From Burkholderiales bacterium (GTDB lineage Bacteria > Pseudomonadota > Gammaproteobacteria > Burkholderiales > Burkholderiaceae_C): DNA of 5,740 nucleotides. Positions 1 through 5,726 of this stretch are shown here, one piece after another. The DNA lies in NCBI GenBank assembly GCA_013205525.1, contig JABMMR010000040.1, positions 1 to 5,740 of the forward strand, written 5' to 3'. Below the pieces are notes generated by a model. The model was given only the letters and a program-made list of their open reading frames with translations, did no database searches and was not told the DNA's origin. Each line of letters begins with the position of its first letter. The first letter of the stretch is position 1. The translations under genes were made by a program, and so were the position numbers.

Positions 1-43
1 ACTCATGCGTCACGTCAGCGGGTTTTGCGCTGAAAGTGGACAT
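1..43 (-). CDS. rplM: 50S ribosomal protein L13, N-terminal fragment (cut by window edge)
   Basis: Reading the minus strand from an ATG at 43-41 gives MSTFSAKPADVTHE, open to the window edge. This closely resembles the start of bacterial ribosomal protein L13 (E. coli begins MKTFTAKPETVKRDW), and the S-T-F-S-A-K-P form is what I would expect in Burkholderiales. L13 is an early-assembly protein of the large ribosomal subunit, normally co-transcribed with rpsI (S9), which would lie further left outside the window. An AGGA ribosome binding site at 49-52 stands 5 nt before the ATG and supports this start. Only 14 codons are visible, so the call rests on the N-terminal match plus the ribosome binding site. 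The gene is divergent from rlmJ. Confidence 0.8.
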   Translation of the reverse strand, partial: MSTFSAKPADVTHE

Positions 44-219
44 GTGTTTCCTAGAGTGGGTTGTGGGGCCCTTTTCCACGGTCGGTGTTCCTCTGCTGGG
101 AATCTCTTAGGTGGGGATGAAAACTTCGCCGCGGGGCCTTTATCGCTGCGAAGCCAGATATTCTATGCCATTTCAGCCTTGCTTTTATGTATCAGCATGT
201 CAGCCGGTTACCATAGCCC
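44..219. other. Divergent intergenic region between rplM and rlmJ
   Basis: This stretch of about 176 bp must carry the 5' leader of rplM (minus) and probably the rlmJ promoter (plus). I see no convincing -35/-10 pair for either direction. A weak -10-like element is readable both ways at 159-165 (TATTCT on plus at 159-164, TAGAAT on minus at 165-160), without a good -35. The rplM leader contains a small possible hairpin (GTGG/CCAC arms at 63-66 and 76-79 with GC-rich bases between). Stop-free frames here do not look like protein. Confidence 0.6.
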
Positions 220-1119
220 ATGTTCAGTTACCGTCACGCCTTTCATGCTGGAAACCATGCCGATGTCTTAAAACACACGGTTTTAGTATCCGCAATGAAC
301 TATCTTGCACAAAAAGACGTGGGCTACACCGCAATTGATACCCACAGCGGGCCGGGTTTGTACAAGCTTGACAGCCCTGACGCCAAGCAAAGTGGAGAAG
401 CACAAGAAGGTTTGCTGGCACTTTTGCGCAACAAATCCAAGTTAGCGGGCCCCATGGCACCCGCTTTGCTTGCCTATCGCGCCGTGCTTGACCATTTCAA
501 CCCCCAAGGGGGAATGGTGCATTACCCTGGCTCACCCTTTATTGCCCATCATCTGTTGCGTGAACAAGACAAACTGAAGTTGTTCGAGGTGCATCCCACC
601 GATATTCGCACTTTGGTGGCGAATGTGGAAGCCTTGCAAGCGGGCCGGCAAACCATGGTCATGAATGAAGATGGTTTTTTAGGCCTGCCTAAATACCTGC
701 CTCCCTCGACACGGCGAGGCTTGGTGTTCATTGACCCCAGTTATGAGATCAAACTGGATTACGAACGGGTGGTTGTAGCGGTTTCGACCGGCTTGCAGCG
801 TTTTGCTACCGGCACTTTTGTGATTTGGTACCCCATCATTCCCCGCCCACAGGCACACAGCCTGCCTAGGCACCTCACTAATTTGGCGCGTCAATCGAAT
901 CGTCCTTGGCTGCATGCGACATTGCGAATTCGCTCCGGTGCGCAACGCCCCGAAGCTGTCACCGGCGACCCAGTCAAGCGTTTGGGTTTGGTCGAAAGCG
1001 GCGTGGTGGTTATCAATCCACCCTTTAGCTTGCAAGAAGATTTGCAAGCGGCAATGCCGCAAATGGTGCAGCTTATGGGCCAAGACAATCAAGCGGGTTT
1101 TACGCTCACTAACAGTTAG
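220..1119 (+). CDS. rlmJ: 23S rRNA (adenine(2030)-N6)-methyltransferase RlmJ
   Basis: This 299-residue protein belongs to the RlmJ (YhiR, formerly DUF519/ComJ) family, which uses S-adenosylmethionine to methylate N6 of A2030 in 23S rRNA; it acts in the cytoplasm on free rRNA. The N-terminus MFSYRHAFHAGNHADVLKH is the family signature and fixes the start at 220, although no clear ribosome binding site precedes it. The SAM-binding motif I region is DTHSGPG (40-46), and HYPGSP (101-106) is conserved. The catalytic motif IV reads DPSY (172-175), where E. coli has DPPY. RFATGT (194-199), WYP (203-205) and INPPF (265-269) complete the family pattern. E. coli RlmJ is 280 residues, so this is a normal full-length copy. 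Its stop codon TAG lies inside the left arm of the palindrome that precedes paaA. It is a housekeeping neighbour with no known link to phenylacetate metabolism. Confidence 0.95.
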   Translation: MFSYRHAFHAGNHADVLKHTVLVSAMNYLAQKDVGYTAIDTHSGPGLYKLDSPDAKQSGEAQEGLLALLRNKSKLAGPMAPALLAYRAVLDHFNPQGGMVHYPGSPFIAHHLLREQDKLKLFEVHPTDIRTLVANVEALQAGRQTMVMNEDGFLGLPKYLPPSTRRGLVFIDPSYEIKLDYERVVVAVSTGLQRFATGTFVIWYPIIPRPQAHSLPRHLTNLARQSNRPWLHATLRIRSGAQRPEAVTGDPVKRLGLVESGVVVINPPFSLQEDLQAAMPQMVQLMGQDNQAGFTLTNS

Positions 1120-1142
1120 CCGACCGACTGGTTGGCTAATTG
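1113..1142. promoter_or_regulatory. Palindrome at the paaA promoter, candidate operator
   Basis: The core arms are TTAGCCGACC (1116-1125) and GGTTGGCTAA (1130-1139) around a GACT centre. All ten positions pair if one G-T is allowed, and pairing extends outward to 1113/1142. The element overlaps the rlmJ stop codon and ends right at the extended -10 of the paaA promoter, so it covers the -35 and spacer region where a repressor would block RNA polymerase. The CCGACC/GGTTGG core resembles the ACCGACC-GGTCGGT type palindrome I recall for the TetR-family repressor PaaR at betaproteobacterial paa genes; that consensus is from memory. Alternatively it could act as an rlmJ transcription terminator, but no T-tract follows. 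Confidence 0.55.
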
Positions 1143-1149
1143 ATATACT
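1141..1149 (+). promoter_or_regulatory. Extended -10 promoter element for paaABCDE
   Basis: TGATATACT matches an extended -10 (TGn followed by TATACT, one mismatch from TATAAT). No -35 hexamer resembling TTGACA exists 16-18 bp upstream (CGACCG lies at 17 bp spacing), which fits a promoter relying on the TG extension. The expected transcription start is near 1156, giving a leader of about 32 nt to the preferred paaA start. It lies immediately after the palindrome, as in a repressible promoter. It was predicted by eye only. Confidence 0.55.
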
Positions 1150-1177
1150 GATGTTAATGCCCTTCGTCAGGGGCAAT

Positions 1178-1181
1178 GGAG
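1178..1181 (+). promoter_or_regulatory. Ribosome binding site deciding the paaA start
   Basis: GGAG at 1178-1181 stands 6 nt before the ATG at 1188. The in-frame ATG at 1176 overlaps this motif, and its own purine-rich AGGGG (1169-1173) is only 2 nt away, too close for normal initiation. That AGGGG also lies in a possible 7-bp hairpin (1158-1164 with 1169-1175). The start at 1188 is therefore preferred. Confidence 0.6.
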
Positions 1182-1187
1182 CAGCCC

Positions 1188-2189
1188 ATGTACACCCAGG
1201 CCTTGGATATTCATCCTCAACTTGCAACACCTCTTGTTGCGACTGAGGATGCGCATAAACAAACGCATTTTGAAGAGACGATCAACCACGAGGGCAAGAT
1301 CGAGCCACGCGACTGGATGCCAGCGCATTACCGCAAGACCTTGGTGCGTCAAATCAGCCAACACGCGCACAGTGAAATTGTCGGCATGCTGCCCGAGGGC
1401 AACTGGATCAGCCGCGCACCCAGCTTGAAGCGAAAAGCTATTCTGATTGCCAAAGTACAAGACGAGGCTGGCCATGGCCTTTACCTGTATAGCGCGGCCG
1501 AAACCTTGGGAACCAGTCGCGACCAAATGCTGGAGGCCTTGCACACCGGACGCGCCAAGTACAGCTCCATCTTTAATTACCCCACCCTCACTTGGGCCGA
1601 TGTCGGCGTGATTGGCTGGTTGGTCGATGGCGCCGCCATCATGAACCAAATCCCTTTGTGCCGTTGCTCTTATGGGCCTTACGCCCGGGCCATGGTTCGC
1701 ATTTGCAAAGAAGAGTCTTTCCACCAACGCCAAGGTTTTGAGTCCCTGATGGTGATGATGCAAGGCACCCCAGAGCAACAAGCCATGGTGCAAGACGCGG
1801 TCAACCGCTGGTGGTGGAAATGTTTAGCCATGTTTGGCCCCCCTGACAGCGACAGCCCCAATTCAGAACAAAGCAAGCGCTGGGGCATCAAGCGCATCAG
1901 CAACGACGATTTGCGCCAAAGCTTCATCGACGCTACCGTGCCCCAAGCCAAGGTGTTGGGCGTAAGCTTGCCGGACCCTGATTTAAAGTGGAATGAAGAA
2001 CGCCAACACCATGACTATGGCGCCATTGATTGGGACGAGTTTTGGGCCACGGTGAATGGCAAGGGTCCCTGCAACAAAGAGCGTTTGGCCACCCGAGTTA
2101 AGGCTTGGGAGGACGGCGCTTGGGTGCGCGAGGCCGCCTTGGTCCACGCCAACAAACAGAAAGCTCGGCAGTCCAAGGAAGCCGCATGA
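1188..2189 (+). CDS. paaA: Phenylacetyl-CoA 1,2-epoxidase, catalytic subunit PaaA
   Basis: This is the catalytic ferritin-like di-iron subunit of the ring-1,2-phenylacetyl-CoA epoxidase, which inserts one oxygen from O2 into the aromatic ring of phenylacetyl-CoA in the cytoplasm. From the ATG at 1188 it has 333 residues; the E. coli protein has 309, and the difference is mainly a longer, poorly conserved N-terminus before IEPRDWMP (38-45). Conserved blocks are [20 protein letters not shown] (54-73), [19 protein letters not shown] (90-108) with the E93/H96 metal-ligand pair, [10 protein letters not shown] (125-134), GWLVDGAA (143-150) and [13 protein letters not shown] (173-185) with E176/H179 as the second ExxH pair. 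The C-terminus TWVREAAL-like block ([11 protein letters not shown]) is also typical. Its TGA overlaps the paaB ATG (ATGA), so translation is probably coupled. An alternative start at 1176 would add MEQP but is less well supported by the ribosome binding site. Confidence 0.97.
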   Translation: MYTQALDIHPQLATPLVATEDAHKQTHFEETINHEGKIEPRDWMPAHYRKTLVRQISQHAHSEIVGMLPEGNWISRAPSLKRKAILIAKVQDEAGHGLYLYSAAETLGTSRDQMLEALHTGRAKYSSIFNYPTLTWADVGVIGWLVDGAAIMNQIPLCRCSYGPYARAMVRICKEESFHQRQGFESLMVMMQGTPEQQAMVQDAVNRWWWKCLAMFGPPDSDSPNSEQSKRWGIKRISNDDLRQSFIDATVPQAKVLGVSLPDPDLKWNEERQHHDYGAIDWDEFWATVNGKGPCNKERLATRVKAWEDGAWVREAALVHANKQKARQSKEAA

Positions 2190-2482
2190 GTGCCAATGCC
2201 GCCACCGAGTGGCCATTGTGGGAAGTGTTTGTGCGCAGCAAACAAGGCTTGGAGCATCGCCATTGCGGCAGCTTGCATGCCAGCGATGCCTCGCATGCCA
2301 TGCAAATGGCCCGTGATGTCTACACCCGTCGCCAAGAGGGCGTGAGCTTATGGGTGGTGGCGTCAGCGCAGATTCACGCAAGTGAGCCGCATGACAAAGC
2401 TTCATTGTTTGAGCCCGCCAGCGATAAGATTTTTCGTCATCCCAGTTTTTATGAGATTCCCGACGACGTCGGGCATATGTGA
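2186..2482 (+). CDS. paaB: Phenylacetyl-CoA 1,2-epoxidase, subunit PaaB
   Basis: PaaB is the small non-catalytic subunit of the epoxidase; it bridges PaaAC heterodimers in the larger complex. The 98-residue protein is close to the 95 residues of E. coli PaaB. It shows the family blocks [18 protein letters not shown] (9-26), CGSLHASD (27-34), [11 protein letters not shown] (42-52), WVV (56-58) and the end [14 protein letters not shown]...HM (81-98). The ATG at 2186 overlaps the paaA stop (ATGA) and has AAGGA at 2175-2179 six nt upstream. The same frame is open upstream to 2105, but the extra residues are basic low-information sequence read out of frame over paaA, so they are rejected. Its last codons hold a GC-rich inverted repeat just before paaC. 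Confidence 0.96.
   Translation: MSANAATEWPLWEVFVRSKQGLEHRHCGSLHASDASHAMQMARDVYTRRQEGVSLWVVASAQIHASEPHDKASLFEPASDKIFRHPSFYEIPDDVGHM
2459..2473 (+). repeat. GC-rich inverted repeat at the paaB/paaC junction
   Basis: CCCGACG (2459-2465) and CGTCGGG (2467-2473) are perfect complements around a single A. As RNA it would form a CCCGA/TCGGG stem with a 5-nt loop, ending 8 nt before the paaC ATG. The bases encode the conserved PDDVG stretch of PaaB, so the symmetry may be accidental. A role in coupling paaC translation or mRNA stability is only a possibility. Confidence 0.4.
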
Positions 2483-3267
2483 TGCGTGCGCCACAACTGC
2501 CTTTGGTTCTGCATTTAGCGGACAACGCCTTGGTCTTAGGTCAACGCAATGCTGAATGGTGCGGCCATGCACCCGTGCTGGAAGAGGACATCGCTTTGGC
2601 TAACCACAGCTTGGACTTGATTGGACAAGCACGATTGCTTTACCAGCACGCCGCGAAACTGATGGGCGAAGGCTATACCGAGGACAGCTTGGCATATTTA
2701 CGCGATGCCCCAGCATTTCGAAACTTCACGCTGCTGGAGTTGCCGCACCACGGGCCCCTCGCGGCAAATGGCGGAAGCGATAGAGATTTCGCCACAACAA
2801 TGGTTCGCAATTTTTTATACAGCGCATGGGCGCTGGGCATGTGGACACGTTTGAGCCAAGGCAACGACCCCCAACTTGCGGCGATTGCCGCCAAAGCCAT
2901 CAAAGAAACCCGCTACCACTGGCAGCATGCCCAAGACTGGGTGATTCGCTTAGGCGACGGCACCAGCGAGTCTCAGCATCGCGCGCAAGCGGCTGTGAAT
3001 CACCTCATGCCTTACACGCAAGAATTTTGGGCACCCTTGGCGCACGAACAAGCAGCCCTGCACATTGGCGTGTCACTTCAAGAGCCACAGTTCCTTAGCG
3101 AATGGAACTTACTGATCGACGCTGTGCTTGAGCAAGCAAGCCTGACGCGTCCCACGGATGGCGGTTTTCTTTCGAGCGGAAACCACGGCATCCATTCCGA
3201 GCACATGACTTACTTACTGAGCGAAATGCAAAGCTTGGCGCGGGCCCATCCCCACGCGGTGTGGTGA
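2482..3267 (+). CDS. paaC: Phenylacetyl-CoA 1,2-epoxidase, structural subunit PaaC
   Basis: PaaC is the ferritin-like partner of PaaA. It forms the heterodimer and stabilises the catalytic subunit but is considered not to carry the active di-iron site. The 261-residue product (E. coli 248) shows LADNALVLGQRNAEWCGHAP (12-31), DIALANHSLDLIGQAR (36-51), YLRDAPAFRNFTLLELP (72-88), DPQLAAIAAKAIKETRYH (129-146) with RLGDGT (156-161), and the C-terminal HGIHSEHMTYLLSEMQSLAR (235-254). Compared with E. coli there are about ten extra residues near 89-102, before DFATTMVRNF. The ATG overlaps the paaB stop by one base (TGATG), indicating termination-reinitiation coupling. A GTG immediately upstream (2479) would add one residue; I prefer the ATG because of the overlap. 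No ribosome binding site is visible. Confidence 0.95.
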   Translation: MRAPQLPLVLHLADNALVLGQRNAEWCGHAPVLEEDIALANHSLDLIGQARLLYQHAAKLMGEGYTEDSLAYLRDAPAFRNFTLLELPHHGPLAANGGSDRDFATTMVRNFLYSAWALGMWTRLSQGNDPQLAAIAAKAIKETRYHWQHAQDWVIRLGDGTSESQHRAQAAVNHLMPYTQEFWAPLAHEQAALHIGVSLQEPQFLSEWNLLIDAVLEQASLTRPTDGGFLSSGNHGIHSEHMTYLLSEMQSLARAHPHAVW

Positions 3268-3275
3268 CATAAGCG

Positions 3276-3776
3276 ATGGCCATCGATATGACTGCGCTGC
3301 ACAGCGCGCTTGATCAACTCTGTGACCCAGAGATACCCGTGGTGAGTTTGCGCGAGATGGGCATTTTGCGAGACGTGAAAGTTTTATCCAACAGCGTTGA
3401 AGTGGTGATCACGCCTACCTACAGCGGTTGTCCTGCGATGGAACAAATTCACGACGATATTTTGCTCACCCTGAAGCGACTCGGCATATCTGGCCACGTC
3501 AGCACCCAACTTGCGCCCGCATGGACCACCGATTGGATGACAAGCAGCGCTCGTGAAAAACTAAAAGCCTATGGGATAGCCCCTCCCCAATGCCAAAGCC
3601 CGGACACAAGCCAAGTCATGCATTTCATTCGCCAAGTGCCAGTTGAAGTGATTGAGTGTCCGTGTTGCGGGTCGTCCAACACCACCATCACCTCGGCTTT
3701 TGGCTCCACCGCTTGCAAAGCACTGTGCAAATGTTTAAGTTGCCAAGAACCCTTCGATTACTTCAAGCCCTACTGA
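3276..3776 (+). CDS. paaD: Phenylacetate degradation protein PaaD (MIP18/DUF59 family)
   Basis: PaaD is required in vivo for phenylacetyl-CoA epoxidase activity but is not part of the purified minimal enzyme; it is thought to mature the iron or iron-sulfur centres. The 166-residue protein has an N-terminal MIP18/DUF59 domain with DPEIP (17-21), a GILRDV segment (29-34) and the conserved TPTYSGCPA (46-54) with C52. The C-terminal PaaD-specific part is cysteine-rich: CPCCGS (128-133) followed by CKALCKCLSC (147-156) and EPFDYFKPY, a pattern that suggests metal (zinc or iron) binding. It starts 8 nt after the paaC stop; the partial GGTGA at 3263-3267 is the only nearby purine-rich motif, 8 nt before the ATG. 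An ATG at 3288 lacks any ribosome binding site. Co-transcription with paaA-C and paaE is very likely. Confidence 0.95.
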   Translation: MAIDMTALHSALDQLCDPEIPVVSLREMGILRDVKVLSNSVEVVITPTYSGCPAMEQIHDDILLTLKRLGISGHVSTQLAPAWTTDWMTSSAREKLKAYGIAPPQCQSPDTSQVMHFIRQVPVEVIECPCCGSSNTTITSAFGSTACKALCKCLSCQEPFDYFKPY

Positions 3777-3783
3777 ACACGCT

Positions 3784-4866
3784 ATGAACACAGTCCCCCG
3801 TTTTCATTCGCTCAAGGTGTTGCGCCTGCGCAGCGAAGGCCTGAACGGACGGGCCATCACTTTGGCAGTCCCGCCATCCTTGCGGCAGACTTTCGACTTT
3901 CAAGCGGGGCAATACCTGGTGGTGAGAGCAGACATTGCAGGTGTCTCCACCCGACGCAGTTACTCGGTTTGCAGCACGCCCGCCCATCTTCGCGCAAACG
4001 GAGAAATAGAGATCGGCGTGCGTTCGGTGGCCGGCGGTGTTTTTTCTGTTTGGGCCAACACCCAATTGGAGGTTGGCGAAAGCTTGGAGGCCATGCCGCC
4101 AGAGGGACGTTTTGTGTCTTCTCACCCGCAAGTCCATCACACCGTGTGCTTTGCCGCAGGTTCGGGCATCACGCCTATTTTGTCCTTGATAGCCACTGGT
4201 TTAGCTTCAAATGACCAGAGTCGCTATACCTTGGTGTATGGCAACCAACGCATGCAAAGTGTGATGTTCAATGAAAGTCTGCAAGACTTGAAAGACTGCT
4301 ACCCACAACGTTTGTCTTTGCTGCATGTGTTGTCTCGGCAAGAACAAGATATTCCCTTGCTGCAAGGCCGTATCGATGAAGACAAAGTGACTCATCTGAC
4401 CAGCAGCTTATTGCCTGCGTCGCACATTGACGAGGTGTTTGTCTGTGGCCCCGCCGCCATGATGCAAGCAACTCTGCAAAGCTTGCAGCGTGCAGGTGTG
4501 TCAGGGGATCGCATTCACAGCGAGCACTTTGGGCAAGCCGGTGCCCCCAGCGTGTCTGCGCCCTTGGCTCAAACCCACCACACCAGCGATATTGACTTGC
4601 ACATCATCTGCAACGGCAAGCGCCACAGCGTGCCGATGTCCACCGATGACAATCCTTTGTCTGCAGGGTTAGAGGCGGGTTTAGATTTGCCTTACGCATG
4701 TCGCAACGGGGTTTGCTGCACCTGCCGCGCCAAGGTCATGGAGGGGGAAGTGCATATGCAAAAAAACTTCACCCTGACAAGCGAAGAAATGGCGCAAGGC
4801 TTTGTGCTGTCTTGCCAAGCCAGAGCGCTGACACCGAAGTTGGTCCTCAGCTTTGATGAACGCTAA
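3784..4866 (+). CDS. paaE: Phenylacetyl-CoA epoxidase reductase subunit PaaE
   Basis: PaaE passes electrons from NAD(P)H through FAD and a plant-type [2Fe-2S] cluster to the di-iron centre of PaaA. The 360-residue protein (E. coli 356) has the three expected modules in order. First is a ferredoxin-reductase FAD domain with GQYLVVRA (42-49) and the flavin motif RRSYS (57-61). Next is an NAD(P)-binding domain with AAGSGITP (124-131), LVYGNQ (150-155) and CGPAAMM (221-227). Last is a C-terminal ferredoxin domain from about 270, with cluster ligands C306, C311, C314 and C344 in a CX4CX2CX29C arrangement (CRNGVCCTC, then LSCQA). An additional cysteine, C312, sits beside the ligands. It begins 7 nt after paaD and ends the operon; its stop is 3 nt from the convergent metF stop. 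No strong ribosome binding site is seen, so translation may be coupled to paaD. Confidence 0.96.
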   Translation: MNTVPRFHSLKVLRLRSEGLNGRAITLAVPPSLRQTFDFQAGQYLVVRADIAGVSTRRSYSVCSTPAHLRANGEIEIGVRSVAGGVFSVWANTQLEVGESLEAMPPEGRFVSSHPQVHHTVCFAAGSGITPILSLIATGLASNDQSRYTLVYGNQRMQSVMFNESLQDLKDCYPQRLSLLHVLSRQEQDIPLLQGRIDEDKVTHLTSSLLPASHIDEVFVCGPAAMMQATLQSLQRAGVSGDRIHSEHFGQAGAPSVSAPLAQTHHTSDIDLHIICNGKRHSVPMSTDDNPLSAGLEAGLDLPYACRNGVCCTCRAKVMEGEVHMQKNFTLTSEEMAQGFVLSCQARALTPKLVLSFDER

Positions 4867-4869
4867 AGC

Positions 4870-5715
4870 CTAGACGGTCTGTGTCAAGTGATGGCAAATT
4901 TGCTTAGTTGCTGTGCTTTGGTTCATGGTGTAAAAGTGTAATCCTGGCACACCCGCCGTCAGCAATTGATCGCATAAATCGTTCACCACCTCTAAGCCAA
5001 ACGCCTTGATCGACGCACTGTCGTCGCCATAAGACTGCAGTCGCAAGCGAATCCACCGTGGGATTTCTGCGCCACACGCATCAGAAAAGCGCATCAATTG
5101 CGTTGAACTGATGATGGGCATGATGCCAGGCACCACGGGTATGTCTGCGCCATGTTTGTAGGCTTCGTCAACAAAGCGAAAATACGCGTCGGTGTTGTAG
5201 AAGTACTGGGTGATGGCCGAACTTGCACCCGCCTTCACCTTGGCCACATAGGCCTGCACATCCGCCTCGGGCGACTTGGCCTGCGGATGCACTTCGGGAT
5301 AGCAGCCCACCTCTATATGGAAATGGTCGCCGGTTTCTGCGCGAATGAACGCAACCAACTCACTGGCATAACGAAACTCGCCAAACGTGCCGTGACCACT
5401 GGGCAAGTCGCCGCGCAAAGCCACCATGCGGCTGATGCCTGCTGCTTTGAATTGTGCCAACTGCGCACGCACACTTTCGCGGGTGGCGCCTATGCAGGAG
5501 AAGTGAGGCGCTGCATCATGGCCTTCCGCCAAGATGGCTTGCACCTGCTGCAAAGTGCCGTCTTGGGTGGAGCCGCCCGCGCCATAGGTGACACTGAAAA
5601 ACTGCGGCTTGAGTTCATACAGATCACGCCGTACTTGCTCCAGTTTGACCACACCCTCAGGTGTTTTAGGTGGGAAAAATTCAAAACTGATAGGTGTGCT
5701 TAGGGCTTTGCGCAT
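4870..5715 (-). CDS. metF: 5,10-methylenetetrahydrofolate reductase MetF
   Basis: MetF is a cytoplasmic FAD enzyme that reduces 5,10-methylene-THF to 5-methyl-THF, the methyl donor for methionine synthesis. The 281-residue product is a bacterial-type catalytic domain only, slightly shorter than E. coli MetF (296). Visible motifs are SFEFFPPKTPEG (10-21) with the catalytic glutamate E12, FSVTYGAGGST (40-50), ALRGDLP (99-105) with the flavin/folate-interacting aspartate D103, GCYPEVHP (137-144), ITQYFYN (168-174), PGIMPI (196-201) and GLHFYTMN (258-265). The ATG at 5715 is preceded by a perfect AGGAGG. In Burkholderiales metF commonly lies downstream of ahcY (S-adenosylhomocysteine hydrolase); that gene would be beyond the right edge and cannot be seen. 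It is unrelated in function to the convergent paa operon. Confidence 0.97.
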   Translation of the reverse strand: MRKALSTPISFEFFPPKTPEGVVKLEQVRRDLYELKPQFFSVTYGAGGSTQDGTLQQVQAILAEGHDAAPHFSCIGATRESVRAQLAQFKAAGISRMVALRGDLPSGHGTFGEFRYASELVAFIRAETGDHFHIEVGCYPEVHPQAKSPEADVQAYVAKVKAGASSAITQYFYNTDAYFRFVDEAYKHGADIPVVPGIMPIISSTQLMRFSDACGAEIPRWIRLRLQSYGDDSASIKAFGLEVVNDLCDQLLTAGVPGLHFYTMNQSTATKQICHHLTQTV

Positions 5716-5720
5716 GCAGG

Positions 5721-5726
5721 CCTCCT
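5721..5726 (-). promoter_or_regulatory. metF: Consensus ribosome binding site of metF
   Basis: On the minus strand AGGAGG lies 5 nt before the ATG at 5715, a perfect anti-Shine-Dalgarno match. It fixes the metF start and is much stronger than the sites of the paa genes. Only 14 more bases remain to the window edge, too few to judge a promoter or riboswitch. Confidence 0.85.

Noticed and set aside
80..86. GGTCGGT near rplM as a second regulator half-site
   Set aside because: Only one half is present; the other half does not pair, and a link between rplM and phenylacetate control is implausible.
5..271. 88-codon plus-strand reading frame at the left edge
   Set aside because: It overlaps rplM antisense, has no ribosome binding site, shows no recognisable family and runs into rlmJ in another frame.
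1113..1142. Palindrome as an intrinsic terminator of rlmJ
   Set aside because: The stem is good but is followed by TTGATATACTG, not a T-tract, and a promoter element starts at once. Partial termination remains possible.
679..1230. 183-codon minus-strand frame over the end of rlmJ and the start of paaA
   Set aside because: It is antisense to two clearly conserved genes and to the promoter region, and its product resembles no family.
2105..2185. Upstream extension of the paaB frame
   Set aside because: The added residues lie over paaA in another frame and are absent from the PaaB family; the ATG at 2186 has a good AAGGA and the operon-typical ATGA overlap.
1983..2525. 180-codon minus-strand frame over paaA-paaC
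   Set aside because: It is a shadow of conserved coding sequence, with arginine/histidine/tryptophan-rich composition typical of an antisense frame.
4894..4903. GCAAATTTGC palindrome in the metF 3' end
   Set aside because: It has no loop to form a useful hairpin, no T-tract follows, and it lies in coding sequence; likely chance.
5152..5703. 183-codon plus-strand frame inside metF
   Set aside because: It is antisense to an intact metF with all its motifs; no ribosome binding site or recognisable domain.
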